Positions 54,958 through 63,339 of a stretch of DNA of 64,000 bases are shown piece by piece. The first letter of the stretch is position 1; each line of letters starts with the position of its first letter. A model generated the notes under the pieces. That model was not told the origin of the DNA. It ran no database searches and was given only the letters and a program-made list of their open reading frames with translations. Both the position numbers and the translations under genes were made by a program. Source of the DNA: Methanocorpusculum sp. Lineage in GTDB: Archaea; Halobacteriota; Methanomicrobia; Methanomicrobiales; Methanocorpusculaceae. The DNA is taken from assembly GCA_017408885.1 (NCBI GenBank), contig JAFQTT010000011.1:1-64000 (forward strand), written 5' to 3'.

Positions 54958-55343
54958 CACTTCAGAATGCTTAACGCACGCTGCGGACAGAACTCTGCAC
55001 AGCGTCCGCATAAGACACAGCGTTCCGGTTCAACACGGAGTTTCCAGTCTTCATCAAATGAAAAGACTTTCTTCTGACAGATGCTGATGCAAAGACCACA
55101 GTCGACACACTCGGTTACATTGTGTGATACAGCATTTTTCTGAACGCGAATAGACACTCCTGGTTTGGAAAGAGCAGCAATAAATCTCTCCGCATCCTCA
55201 TCTGCAACACTGATAAGTGTCCATCCTTCATCACCGTCGATTACGGCGCGCTCGATATTTGCAGCAATACCTGTTTCAAGAATTGCAAGAGCGATTCCCG
55301 GCTCCTGAACGCCGATCCTGTCAAACTCAACCTTCAGTTTCAT
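54957..55343 (-). CDS. NIL-domain ferredoxin, sulfurtransferase iron-sulfur subunit
   Basis: 128 aa. N-terminal NIL domain (residues 1-70, EPGIALAILETGIAANIERA) then 2[4Fe-4S]: CVDCGLCISICQ and CVLCGRCAEFCP. It matches the MA1822-type partner of the methanogen aspartate-semialdehyde sulfurtransferase. It is 3 nt after the sulfurtransferase gene. Confidence 0.88.
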   Translation of the reverse strand: MKLKVEFDRIGVQEPGIALAILETGIAANIERAVIDGDEGWTLISVADEDAERFIAALSKPGVSIRVQKNAVSHNVTECVDCGLCISICQKKVFSFDEDWKLRVEPERCVLCGRCAEFCPQRALSILK

Positions 55344-55346
55344 GTC

Positions 55347-56849
55347 TTAGCTCCTCCTTCCGACAAGGTCGCCTAAATCATAGGAGTTCAAAAGACCAAG
55401 TACACGGCGGTTCTTATCAACAACCACAAGAGAGCCTATGTTGTGTTTCTGAAGAGCGCGGGCGGCGAAGTCTACAGGTGAGTCTGGGCTGATTGTGATG
55501 ACATTTTTGGTCATAATCTCAGCAACGGATAAATCCTGCTCGTCGTTTGCGAATGCTTTTGAAACATCGTAGGTGGTAACAATTCCAATCACACGGTTCT
55601 CGGCATCAATTACAGGAAGGTGGTTGGTCTCTCCAACTAAGAGTCTTTTTGCTGCCTCTTTTACACTTTCCTGGCCGGTGATTGTGACAAACTTTGTCTC
55701 CATCAGTTCGGAAACATAAACTGTGTTTCCTTTCTCTGCCATTGGACGGTTACGCTTTACAGCATTAATCGGCCGGCTTGCGAGGGCCATGGTGAAAGTT
55801 CCGTTTTCAATCCTCTTTCCAAGTTCTGCTGCTACTTCGCGTGCCTTCTTGAAACTGGAAATCGGTGATGTTCTAACCTCTTCTCCGTTGATTTCAACAG
55901 ATCCGCTCTTAAGTTCTGCGTAAGTTACCTTGCGGACAGCTGGTCTGTCGCGTGATGGTGTTCCGTAGTCAACGATTTCTGTGACTAAATCCTCGTCGCG
56001 TACTGCGGTGTGTTTTACAATCTCTTCATTTAAGAGCGGGATTGGAATGCCGATTCCAACATACATCGTAACACCGTATCCAGTCATGGTTGCAGCACGG
56101 ATGAAGTCTGTTGACATCTCCTTCATGTTTCCGGAAGTCATCAGTGTGCCAAATCCGGCGCCCGGAGAGTGCTGGGTTCCTTCGCCAATGACAATTCCGT
56201 CTGCACCTCCGATGAAAATCGGAGTTCCGGAACCAATAACAGAGTAGGTCGGATCGTTTGGAAGCGGGGATAAACATCCGGCTCCGGAGTATGTGATGTT
56301 TCTGTGTCCTGGAAGCAGATATCCCATATAGGTCTTAATAGGTCTGCTTCCCATATTTGTTGCGGCGCTGTAACACTGGTAGGAGTTTCTCGGGTTTACC
56401 ATTATTGCCTGATTAAGCTCGTCTAAGGTAAACTCATTTGTGATTGATTTTCTCGGATAGCAGTCCGTTCCTTTTGCCCTTGCCTCGAGTTCAACGGATT
56501 TTCCGCTGATGAAGTCCTCGATAACATGTGCTCCTCCGTAGTCGGAGTGGAGAGTTTCTGATTCCTGGGTCGCTCCAAGATAACAGTCAACCGCAGCAAC
56601 GCCTGCATGAGCTTCAACACCGTTTAAGTACATCTTCTCCATGCGGATAGGAAGTTCCGGATGTCCGAAGTTGAAGAATGCACCAGAAGAACACATAGCG
56701 CCGAAAGTACCCGTTGTAACAACGTCTACTTCCTTCAAAGCGCCTGCTGTGCCGAGTTCTTCGACAATATCAGGCATTTCTTCAGCCGTTGCTACACGAA
56801 CACTTCCATCACGAATTCTTTCATTAATTTCGTCGATGGATTTGTACAT
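55347..56849 (-). CDS. L-aspartate semialdehyde sulfurtransferase (COG1900 + CBS)
   Basis: 500 aa. DUF39/COG1900 domain (1-370) with cysteines in GAMCSSGAFF (about 53) and GTDCYPRKS (about 130), which match the two functionally important cysteines I recall from MA1821; then two CBS domains (SELMETKFVTITGQESVKEA and AEIMTKNVITISPDSPVDFA). It makes homocysteine in place of the missing classical pathway. ATG 56849 is chosen because a TATA box (complement of 56874-56882) lies 28 nt upstream; the ATG at 56873 would be inside it. Confidence 0.9.
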   Translation of the reverse strand: MYKSIDEINERIRDGSVRVATAEEMPDIVEELGTAGALKEVDVVTTGTFGAMCSSGAFFNFGHPELPIRMEKMYLNGVEAHAGVAAVDCYLGATQESETLHSDYGGAHVIEDFISGKSVELEARAKGTDCYPRKSITNEFTLDELNQAIMVNPRNSYQCYSAATNMGSRPIKTYMGYLLPGHRNITYSGAGCLSPLPNDPTYSVIGSGTPIFIGGADGIVIGEGTQHSPGAGFGTLMTSGNMKEMSTDFIRAATMTGYGVTMYVGIGIPIPLLNEEIVKHTAVRDEDLVTEIVDYGTPSRDRPAVRKVTYAELKSGSVEINGEEVRTSPISSFKKAREVAAELGKRIENGTFTMALASRPINAVKRNRPMAEKGNTVYVSELMETKFVTITGQESVKEAAKRLLVGETNHLPVIDAENRVIGIVTTYDVSKAFANDEQDLSVAEIMTKNVITISPDSPVDFAARALQKHNIGSLVVVDKNRRVLGLLNSYDLGDLVGRRS

Positions 56850-56873
56850 AATATCTGTATTCTTTCTTTTCAT

Positions 56874-56882
56874 TCTATATAA
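56874..56882 (-). promoter_or_regulatory. TATA box of the homocysteine operon
   Basis: TTTATATAG on the minus strand, about 28 nt before ATG 56849; the start codon choice rests on it. Confidence 0.65.
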
Positions 56883-56949
56883 ATTGAAGTGTTCCCCTCA
56901 CAGATTCAGAAATGCTTTATTTACTACCGGACAATATTTATGAATCTGT

Positions 56950-57864
56950 ATGTCTGCCTATACTTTAGATGATGTATCGTATGCTGTGTCTCTTTGCGGT
57001 CTCTCGGAATCTGAGGCCTCTGAACTTCTTGAGAATGTGAATAAAACCGGTGAGAATGTTTCTCTTGAGCTCCTTTTCAAGTATGCGGATTTCATGGTGA
57101 AGACTGATTCTCCAAGAATTGATTCGTGTGATATTCCGGCAGGCAGACTTTGGTATATCGAGCCTTTTTGCGGGAGTACAACCTATGTAATCGAGACTGA
57201 AGACAGGCTTGTTCTGGTTGATTCCGGTTTCCCGTGCTATGCAGAGCAGCTTCTTTCAACGCTTCGTTCAATCTTCCCTGATTATGACGAAAGAAAGAAG
57301 GATTTGATTTTAACACACATGGATATGGATCATGCAGGTTTGCTTTCAGGTTTTGAAAACATCTGGATGAGCAATACTTCTTATGAGGATTTCTTAGGCC
57401 GTGCTGACGGTAAGCCGAACCTTCGTGAAAGACATCCTCTGCGAACACCTGTTTACCGCATAAGCAGCCTTCTGTCCCGGGATATTTCAGTAAATACTGC
57501 ACGGATGCGTGCTCTAAATACATTTGAGCCTGATTCTTCCAAACCGCTTTCATATATCGGTACGTTAAACATAGGACCTCTTTCATTTGCGGTCTATGAG
57601 ACATCGGGCGGACATGTGGCGGGTTCGATTATTCTCTATGAACAGGCAAACAGGATTGTATTTGCAGGAGATACTCTGGTGAATCCTTCTGATATGGCAA
57701 AGAGCCAGATGGAGTTTATTCAGATGGGAACAGCAATGCTTGGAACTATGAATGCTGATTCTGCAAAGGCGAAGGCTGAACGTTCTGAGTTTTTCGCGCT
57801 TCTTGATGCCGGAGGGTGGATTCTGTGTCCGGGGCACGGCTTCCCTATCAGACATCAGATTTGA
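56950..57864 (+). CDS. Metallo-beta-lactamase fold hydrolase
   Basis: 304 aa. Zinc motif THMDMDHAG (about 118-126), ETSGGHVAGSIILYE, FAGDTLV and PGHGFP are the MBL metal ligands. The first 60 residues form a helical extension. TATA-like sequence at 56912-56919. It divides from the sulfurtransferase operon by about 100 bp (divergent). The substrate is unknown; glyoxalase II-like and flavodiiron-like relatives are possible. Confidence 0.85.
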   Translation: MSAYTLDDVSYAVSLCGLSESEASELLENVNKTGENVSLELLFKYADFMVKTDSPRIDSCDIPAGRLWYIEPFCGSTTYVIETEDRLVLVDSGFPCYAEQLLSTLRSIFPDYDERKKDLILTHMDMDHAGLLSGFENIWMSNTSYEDFLGRADGKPNLRERHPLRTPVYRISSLLSRDISVNTARMRALNTFEPDSSKPLSYIGTLNIGPLSFAVYETSGGHVAGSIILYEQANRIVFAGDTLVNPSDMAKSQMEFIQMGTAMLGTMNADSAKAKAERSEFFALLDAGGWILCPGHGFPIRHQI

Positions 57865-57875
57865 TGAATAAGGTA

Positions 57876-57950
57876 CTTGAGGATTTCCAACAACCTACTA
57901 TTTTTGAAAAAGAGGAAATTAGTTATTCCCTGCATTTTAGTTGGATATCT
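57876..57950. repeat. Short palindromic element, relative of 25387-25562
   Basis: TTGAGGATTTCCAACAACC (57878 on) then CTATTTTTGAAAAAG resembles the left end of the 25387 element at about 33 of 37 positions by eye. It ends GTTGGATATC (about 57940-57949), an imperfect inverted match to its own start. It lies after the MBL gene. Confidence 0.4.
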
Positions 57951-57994
57951 TTCTCTTCGCAATCCTCTTATCTTAACACAGCAAACAAACAATC

Positions 57995-58339
57995 ATGACA
58001 AACCCGCCAGTAGAAGCACAGCCGGTAGTCCATCTGGATGAGACAAACTTCAACACCTTCACCTTAAAGATACCAAATGTTGTAGTCGACTTCTGGGCAG
58101 AGTGGTGTGGCCCATGCAGATACTTCGCCCCAATTTTTGAAGAGACCGCAAAAGAGTATCCGGAAGTTCAGTTCTGTAAATGCAACACTGACGAGAACAG
58201 ATGGATTGCTCAGGAATTACAGATTAACTCGATTCCGACAATCATGTATATCCAGAACGGAACTGTTCAGAAAATCAGACTTGGCGCAATCAGTCAGGAG
58301 AAGTTCCGCGAAGAGCTTGATTCAGTATTCCGTTCATGA
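57995..58339 (+). CDS. trx: Thioredoxin
   Basis: 114 aa, thioredoxin fold: VVDFWAEWCGPCRYFAPIFE with the WCGPC active site (about residues 36-40), cis-proline in INSIPTIMYI. It reduces disulfides in the cytoplasm. The stop overlaps the helicase start (ATGA). Confidence 0.93.
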   Translation: MTNPPVEAQPVVHLDETNFNTFTLKIPNVVVDFWAEWCGPCRYFAPIFEETAKEYPEVQFCKCNTDENRWIAQELQINSIPTIMYIQNGTVQKIRLGAISQEKFREELDSVFRS

Positions 58340-60447
58340 GTACTTTTTCAAGGCTTCATCCGGTTCTACAGGAGATTTTACTATCCGGTCTTAAATGGGA
58401 CACCCTCCGCGAAGTTCAGGAGGAATCCCTTTCAGCGGTTGCTTTAGGAAATGACATTCTTGTTTTAGCTCCAACAGCAGGAGGAAAGACCGAAGCCGCT
58501 TTCCTCCCGGTAATTGATTCTATTCTAAAAAATCCGACAGGACATCTATCTGCGGTTTACATCTCGCCTCTGAAAGCTTTAATCAACGACCAGACAGAAA
58601 GAGTGCTCTCCCTTGCAAGGCGTGCAGGGCTTGAGGCTGCCGTTCAGCATGGAGATATATCAGATTCCGAGAGATGGAAGTTTCAGTCCGGCGAAGAACC
58701 GGATATTCTTCTGACAACCCCCGAATCTTTGGAGGTTCTTTTATCCTCACGCGACTCTCGCAGCGCATTTTCTCATCTTAGATTTGTTATCATAGATGAG
58801 ATTCATGCATTTATTGAGACATCCAGGGGTGTTCATCTAAGATGCCTTATTGACAGGCTTTCATTCGCGTCGGAAAATCACATAACAAGAATTGGTCTCT
58901 CTGCCACTGTCGGAAATCCAAAGGAGCTTCTATCCTGGATGTCTTCTAAGGATAGAAATCAGAAGCTGATTTCAATACCGTTTCCTCCTTCAAAAAAAGA
59001 GTTCTCATTTGTTGTCGAGCCGGATTTTTTCACTCGCGCTTCAGCGGCAGCAGATGCAGTTCGGGGAAAAAAATCGCTTATATTTGTAGAAAGCAGAAGC
59101 CTTGCCGAGAGACTGATTGAGCCGCTCAAAGATATGCTCTCCAATGTTTTTATACATCACTCGTCGGTGAGTCCTGATGACCGTAAAGCGGCTGAAGCTT
59201 CCTTTGATTTAGGTGGTGAGACTTGTGTTATCTGCACGAGTACTATGGAACTTGGAATCGATATCGGAGATTTGGATTTGGTAGTTCAGTTCGGTCCGCC
59301 TCTTTCAGCCGCTTCATTTCTCCAGAGACTTGGAAGAACCGGAAGACGGGACAAACCGTCAAAAATGGTCTTTATTCTCCAAAACCCCTGCGAACTGCTG
59401 ATTACATCTGCTGCGGTTGAGTCTGCAATGCAGCATAAATCAGAGTCACTTCACCCTCCGGCATTTCCAGCAGATGTTCTGGTTCAGCAGCTCTTAATCC
59501 TCCTAAAAGGAAATACAGGACTTGGCAAGCGGCAGATTATATCATCCTTATCTGCTCTTACACCTTTTTCCGGCATACCAAAGGAAACAATCGAAGACAT
59601 CATTTCATATATGGAAGAGTGCGGATATCTGTACCGTTCAGGAGATTTGTATATTGCAGGGGCAAAGGCCGAGGCTGAGTTTGGAAAATCCAACTGGAAG
59701 GCATTAATCTCAGTAATTCAGGACACAGGAGGGTATCTGGCGGTTCTTCCTGATGGAACTGTTGTGGGTACCCTTGACGCCCGTTTTGTTGCAGGAGATC
59801 CAGGAAGGACTTTTACTTTCACGGGAAAGACATGGAGGCTTTTGCATCGAGACGATATCCACAGACGCGCTTTGATCGAGCCGTCATCTGCATCAAGCGG
59901 ACTTAAGCGTCCTTTCTGGGGTGGAAGCGGAAGTGGGGCATCACTTTCCATGCTTCTATGCTTTGGTGTTTCAGAAATTATTTCGCGCAGAAAAACCCTC
60001 CTGCCTCTTCCAAAAAACGAAGCAGAAATGCTTGAGAATCTAATTCTTAGTCTTCCAGACGATATAACACCTGGAAAACTTCATGTAAGAACCGAGCCTG
60101 AGGTAAACGGCTGGTCTGTTGTTGTCTCGACATTTGCAGGAGAGACAGTGAATCGGGTTATTGCATATCTTTTGAGGCAGAATTTATCTGGAAGACATGA
60201 GTTTAAGGTAACACCTTTTGCTTTGCGTATATTCGGCTTCGAAAGCCCTGATGCCGGATATGATGTGTCACGCACGCTTATTGAGATAAGTGAAAACACA
60301 TATTTATTTGATGAACTGCCAAAGCTTCCGGACAACTTATGGAAGTTTTCTGTCTGCCTGCCTGATAATGTTAAAAAAGAGATGGCAAAAGCCGAATATT
60401 ATCAGACTGACAAAGTCAGGGAGATTCTGTCCGGCTTAGATTTCTAA
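58336..60447 (+). CDS. Second Lhr-like DEAD/H-box helicase
   Basis: 703 aa. Motif I APTAGGKTEAAF (about 43-54), DEIHA, LSATVGNPKELL, GIDIGDLDLVVQFG and QRLGRTGRR; an Lhr-type C-terminal part is present but shorter than in the 35277 protein, with no zinc motif. It is co-transcribed with thioredoxin. Its last 32 bp overlap the convergent FKBP gene. Confidence 0.88.
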   Translation: MSTFSRLHPVLQEILLSGLKWDTLREVQEESLSAVALGNDILVLAPTAGGKTEAAFLPVIDSILKNPTGHLSAVYISPLKALINDQTERVLSLARRAGLEAAVQHGDISDSERWKFQSGEEPDILLTTPESLEVLLSSRDSRSAFSHLRFVIIDEIHAFIETSRGVHLRCLIDRLSFASENHITRIGLSATVGNPKELLSWMSSKDRNQKLISIPFPPSKKEFSFVVEPDFFTRASAAADAVRGKKSLIFVESRSLAERLIEPLKDMLSNVFIHHSSVSPDDRKAAEASFDLGGETCVICTSTMELGIDIGDLDLVVQFGPPLSAASFLQRLGRTGRRDKPSKMVFILQNPCELLITSAAVESAMQHKSESLHPPAFPADVLVQQLLILLKGNTGLGKRQIISSLSALTPFSGIPKETIEDIISYMEECGYLYRSGDLYIAGAKAEAEFGKSNWKALISVIQDTGGYLAVLPDGTVVGTLDARFVAGDPGRTFTFTGKTWRLLHRDDIHRRALIEPSSASSGLKRPFWGGSGSGASLSMLLCFGVSEIISRRKTLLPLPKNEAEMLENLILSLPDDITPGKLHVRTEPEVNGWSVVVSTFAGETVNRVIAYLLRQNLSGRHEFKVTPFALRIFGFESPDAGYDVSRTLIEISENTYLFDELPKLPDNLWKFSVCLPDNVKKEMAKAEYYQTDKVREILSGLDF

Positions 60448-60859
60448 CCAGAGTTATATTATAGGTAATCGTCTCTCCAGCTAAGGGGTGATTTCCGTCA
60501 ACAATAATTTTTGTTGGTGTCACTTCTGCAACAATTACTCTGCATTTCTGTCCGAATACTTCGACAGGAATGATGTCTCCAACTGCGGGCTCTTTTTCAA
60601 GCTTCAGCTTCTTTCTCTTGATTGGAACGACAAGCTGTTTTTTGAACTTACCGTATGCCTTCTCAGGAGGCAGAACAACAGTTACAGTCTCTCCTTCCTC
60701 CTTTCCAATAAGCGCTTCTTCAAAGGCAGGGTTAATCTGCTTCTGCCCAAGAGTTATCTGAACAGGCTCACCTGCTGTAGTATCTTCAAATATTTCTCCG
60801 CCAGGCCTTATGCTTTGGAAGTGGAGAAGCAGTGTGTCATTATTTTCTGCTCCGGTCAT
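60416..60859 (-). CDS. FKBP-type peptidyl-prolyl isomerase (SlyD-like)
   Basis: 147 aa. FKBP core LLLHFQSIRPGGEIFEDT, LGQKQINPAFEEALIGKEEG, then the insert-in-flap region and VDGNHPLAGETITYNI, the conserved SlyD ending. It acts as a folding chaperone. It is convergent with, and overlaps, the helicase gene. Confidence 0.9.
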   Translation of the reverse strand: MTGAENNDTLLLHFQSIRPGGEIFEDTTAGEPVQITLGQKQINPAFEEALIGKEEGETVTVVLPPEKAYGKFKKQLVVPIKRKKLKLEKEPAVGDIIPVEVFGQKCRVIVAEVTPTKIIVDGNHPLAGETITYNITLVRNLSRTESP

Positions 60860-60939
60860 GTAAAAATTATTTGTCCTCTCTGCATTTCAGTGTTTTGTAA
60901 ACAGAATCACCTTATAGTTTGGTGTCAAATAGATATTAC

Positions 60940-61665
60940 ATGAATAGAATATGGTCTCCAGGCCTTCCTGAGCCTTCGGTCAGGACTGTTGCTGATATGG
61001 AAAATGTATTGGCTGTTCGTCCGTCCAATATGGATCCTGAAAAACCGCTCTACTATATGTATCGGGATCTCTATAAGACTCATGGAGACCACACATGGCT
61101 TGAACGCCATCACCTTCGATATGATATTACGAGGATTCCGCCTGGAGTTATCAACGGAGAATACACCAAAACCAAAGGACATTACCACCCGAAAAATCCT
61201 GCCGGAATCGCCTATCCAGAAGTATATGAGGTTCTTTCTGGCTATGCATTCTATCTTCTTCAGAAAGCTGACAGAAGTGATGTCATTGTTGTTCCTGCCC
61301 ATGCAGGGGATGTTGTGTTAATCCCATCTGGATATGGACATGTGACAATCAATCCCGGACGCGAGGAGCTTATTATGGCAAACCTTGTATCCACTGACTT
61401 CTCTTCGGAGTATGGGGAAATCAATGAGATGCATGGTGCTGCATACTATTACATGAAAAAAGGAGGATGGGTGCCGAATGAAAACTATGGAGATCCGATT
61501 CCAATCCACACACTTCTTCCATCTCCTATTCCGGAATTAGGTCTTGTTGCCGGACGTTCACTCTATGATATGGTTGGAACGTCTGATACGCTTGATGTTA
61601 TGAACCATCCGGAAAAGTTCCAGAACGAGATTGGTAAGTTCTGTGCAGAAAAAATCGGGTTGTAA
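60940..61665 (+). CDS. pgiA: Cupin-type glucose-6-phosphate isomerase
   Basis: 241 aa from ATG 60940 (TATA TTATAG at about 60912-60917). Cupin metal ligands in GHYHPKNPAGIAYPEVYEVL and GYGHVTINPG. It interconverts glucose-6-P and fructose-6-P. This cupin form is typical of Euryarchaeota and unrelated to the bacterial enzyme. It links to the fructose-6-phosphate used by Hps. Confidence 0.93.
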   Translation: MNRIWSPGLPEPSVRTVADMENVLAVRPSNMDPEKPLYYMYRDLYKTHGDHTWLERHHLRYDITRIPPGVINGEYTKTKGHYHPKNPAGIAYPEVYEVLSGYAFYLLQKADRSDVIVVPAHAGDVVLIPSGYGHVTINPGREELIMANLVSTDFSSEYGEINEMHGAAYYYMKKGGWVPNENYGDPIPIHTLLPSPIPELGLVAGRSLYDMVGTSDTLDVMNHPEKFQNEIGKFCAEKIGL

Positions 61666-61706
61666 TACCCGAATCTTTTTTATCATCACAGCGTCTATTT
61701 ATTAGT

Positions 61707-62711
61707 ATGGCTAAGAAAAGACGATCGAAAAAATCACAGAGGCAGATAAAGAAAATTGTCAGCCTGTTTTTGGGTCTGATTGTTGTTATTGCTGTTGGAT
61801 TTTTCGGTGTTGAGTATATGGGCGGCGAGAGTTCGCTTGTGCCGCTCGTTACTGATGAGAAGGCTTTCTCGATGCATGTAATCGACATGGGGCAGGGAGA
61901 TTCTCTTCTTCTCTCAAAGGATGGAAAATATGCTTTAATTGATGCCGGAGAGACTATGTCTCCTGGTGAGCGTGAATCACGTGATGCAATCTTTGACTAT
62001 CTTGATTCGCTTGGTGTGAAGAGATTGGAGTTCCTTCTCTTAACACATCAGGATTATGACCATATCGGTTCAGCAATTGATGTCCTAAAGAAGTATGATG
62101 TAGGTGTTGTTTATGACAACGGAGTTGAGCACACCTCAAAGACTTATGAGAACCTTATGACATACTTAGTCGAAGAGGATGTTAACTATAAGGTTGTAAG
62201 AGATGGTGATCGTATCTCTTCTCCATGGGGCGATGTCTATATTGAGGTGTTGTCTCCGCCTCAGGATTTAATCTATGCAGGAAAGAAGCCGGATGTAAAT
62301 GAAAACTCTATTGTCCTCAAAATCACCTACGGTGAAGTCACCTATCTCTTAACCGGAGATGCCGAGGACAAGGCTGAAGAGTACATATTATCGACTGCTG
62401 CAAATATTGATGCGGATATTTTAAAGGCAGGACATCACGGCAGTTCTTCGTCTTCGACAATGGATTTCCTCTACAGAGTAACACCTGATGTTGTTGTCAT
62501 TAGCTGCGGTGAAGATAATGATTATGGTCACCCGCACATCGAGCCTCTCGAGAACTTTGCGAAGTTCACAACAGCAGATAAAATCTTTAGAACCGATATC
62601 GACGGTGATGTTGTTGTGACAACTGACGGTAAAGAGTACTCAGTTAAGGTCAGAAACAGTCCGCACGATGCATCAAAGATTCTCATCTCCGGAAACGGGG
62701 TGAAGGTGTGA
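61707..62711 (+). CDS. Secreted ComEC/Rec2-like metallo-hydrolase
   Basis: 334 aa. A basic N-terminus and one membrane helix (about 18-40), then an MBL domain: HVIDMGQGDSLLLSKDG, THQDYDHIG (zinc ligands), LTGDAEDKAEEYIL and LKAGHHGSSSS. This is the hydrolase part of ComEC without the channel. It probably degrades extracellular DNA strands or other polyanions outside the cell. Confidence 0.88.
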   Translation: MAKKRRSKKSQRQIKKIVSLFLGLIVVIAVGFFGVEYMGGESSLVPLVTDEKAFSMHVIDMGQGDSLLLSKDGKYALIDAGETMSPGERESRDAIFDYLDSLGVKRLEFLLLTHQDYDHIGSAIDVLKKYDVGVVYDNGVEHTSKTYENLMTYLVEEDVNYKVVRDGDRISSPWGDVYIEVLSPPQDLIYAGKKPDVNENSIVLKITYGEVTYLLTGDAEDKAEEYILSTAANIDADILKAGHHGSSSSSTMDFLYRVTPDVVVISCGEDNDYGHPHIEPLENFAKFTTADKIFRTDIDGDVVVTTDGKEYSVKVRNSPHDASKILISGNGVKV

Positions 62712-62935
62712 AACTGTTTGTAACAGTGGATTCGATTGAGGGAAACCTCGCAAATCTCCTTCTTAGAAGAGAGAAGGATGAACGTCCGCTTGGTGTGTTT
62801 CCGCTCGAGACTCTGCCGGAAGGTGTTGAAGCAGGAGATATTCTCTCTCTGAAGTTCGAGGCTGAGCCTGAGGAAACAGAGGCTGCACGAAAGCGTGTTT
62901 CTGAGATTCGGAAAAAACTGCTGGAAAGGCAGTAA
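62708..62935 (+). CDS. DUF3006 protein
   Basis: 75 aa, GTG start overlapping the stop before. The fold pattern FVTVDSIEGNLANLLLRRE, PLGVFPLETLPEGVEAGDIL is DUF3006, which regularly follows ComEC-like hydrolase genes. Function unknown. Confidence 0.85.
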   Translation: MKLFVTVDSIEGNLANLLLRREKDERPLGVFPLETLPEGVEAGDILSLKFEAEPEETEAARKRVSEIRKKLLERQ

Positions 62936-63339
62936 ATCTATTTTTTAATCATGAGTGAAAAGAGAATAGAGTACTACTGAATAGACCTGAAGAAAATGAT
63001 GCGTGCCATAACGTCTCATTGTTTTCTCACTTTCTATCTCTCCAAACTCACCTGTGAGATGTCTCGCACACATTCGCGCGTTTTGTAAATTTACTCCAAA
63101 TCTATTGCACACATATCAAAAATCAGTTCAACAAACCAACTCAAAACCCGCATATCATCCACATTTTCAAAAAGTGTCAAATAATTGACCGATATCAGCT
63201 TCGCTTCATGTCGAACAAAACCCATCATAATCCTATCTAAAACCCCCAAAATAACCAAATAAATCACATTAATTCGTCAATTGGCGCAAAATCACGCCGA
63301 AAGACTATTTAACACCACTATCGAACACTTTTTAGAAAT
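62936..63339. other. Intergenic spacer
   Basis: About 400 bp, AT-rich, without a credible gene. A short hairpin GGCG/CGCC (around 63283-63299) and a TATA-like CTATTTAAC (63304-63312), about 30 nt before the next ATG, are the only features seen. Confidence 0.4.

Noticed and set aside
54224-55087. 287-codon plus-strand frame
   Set aside because: Antisense of the COG2122 and NIL-ferredoxin genes.
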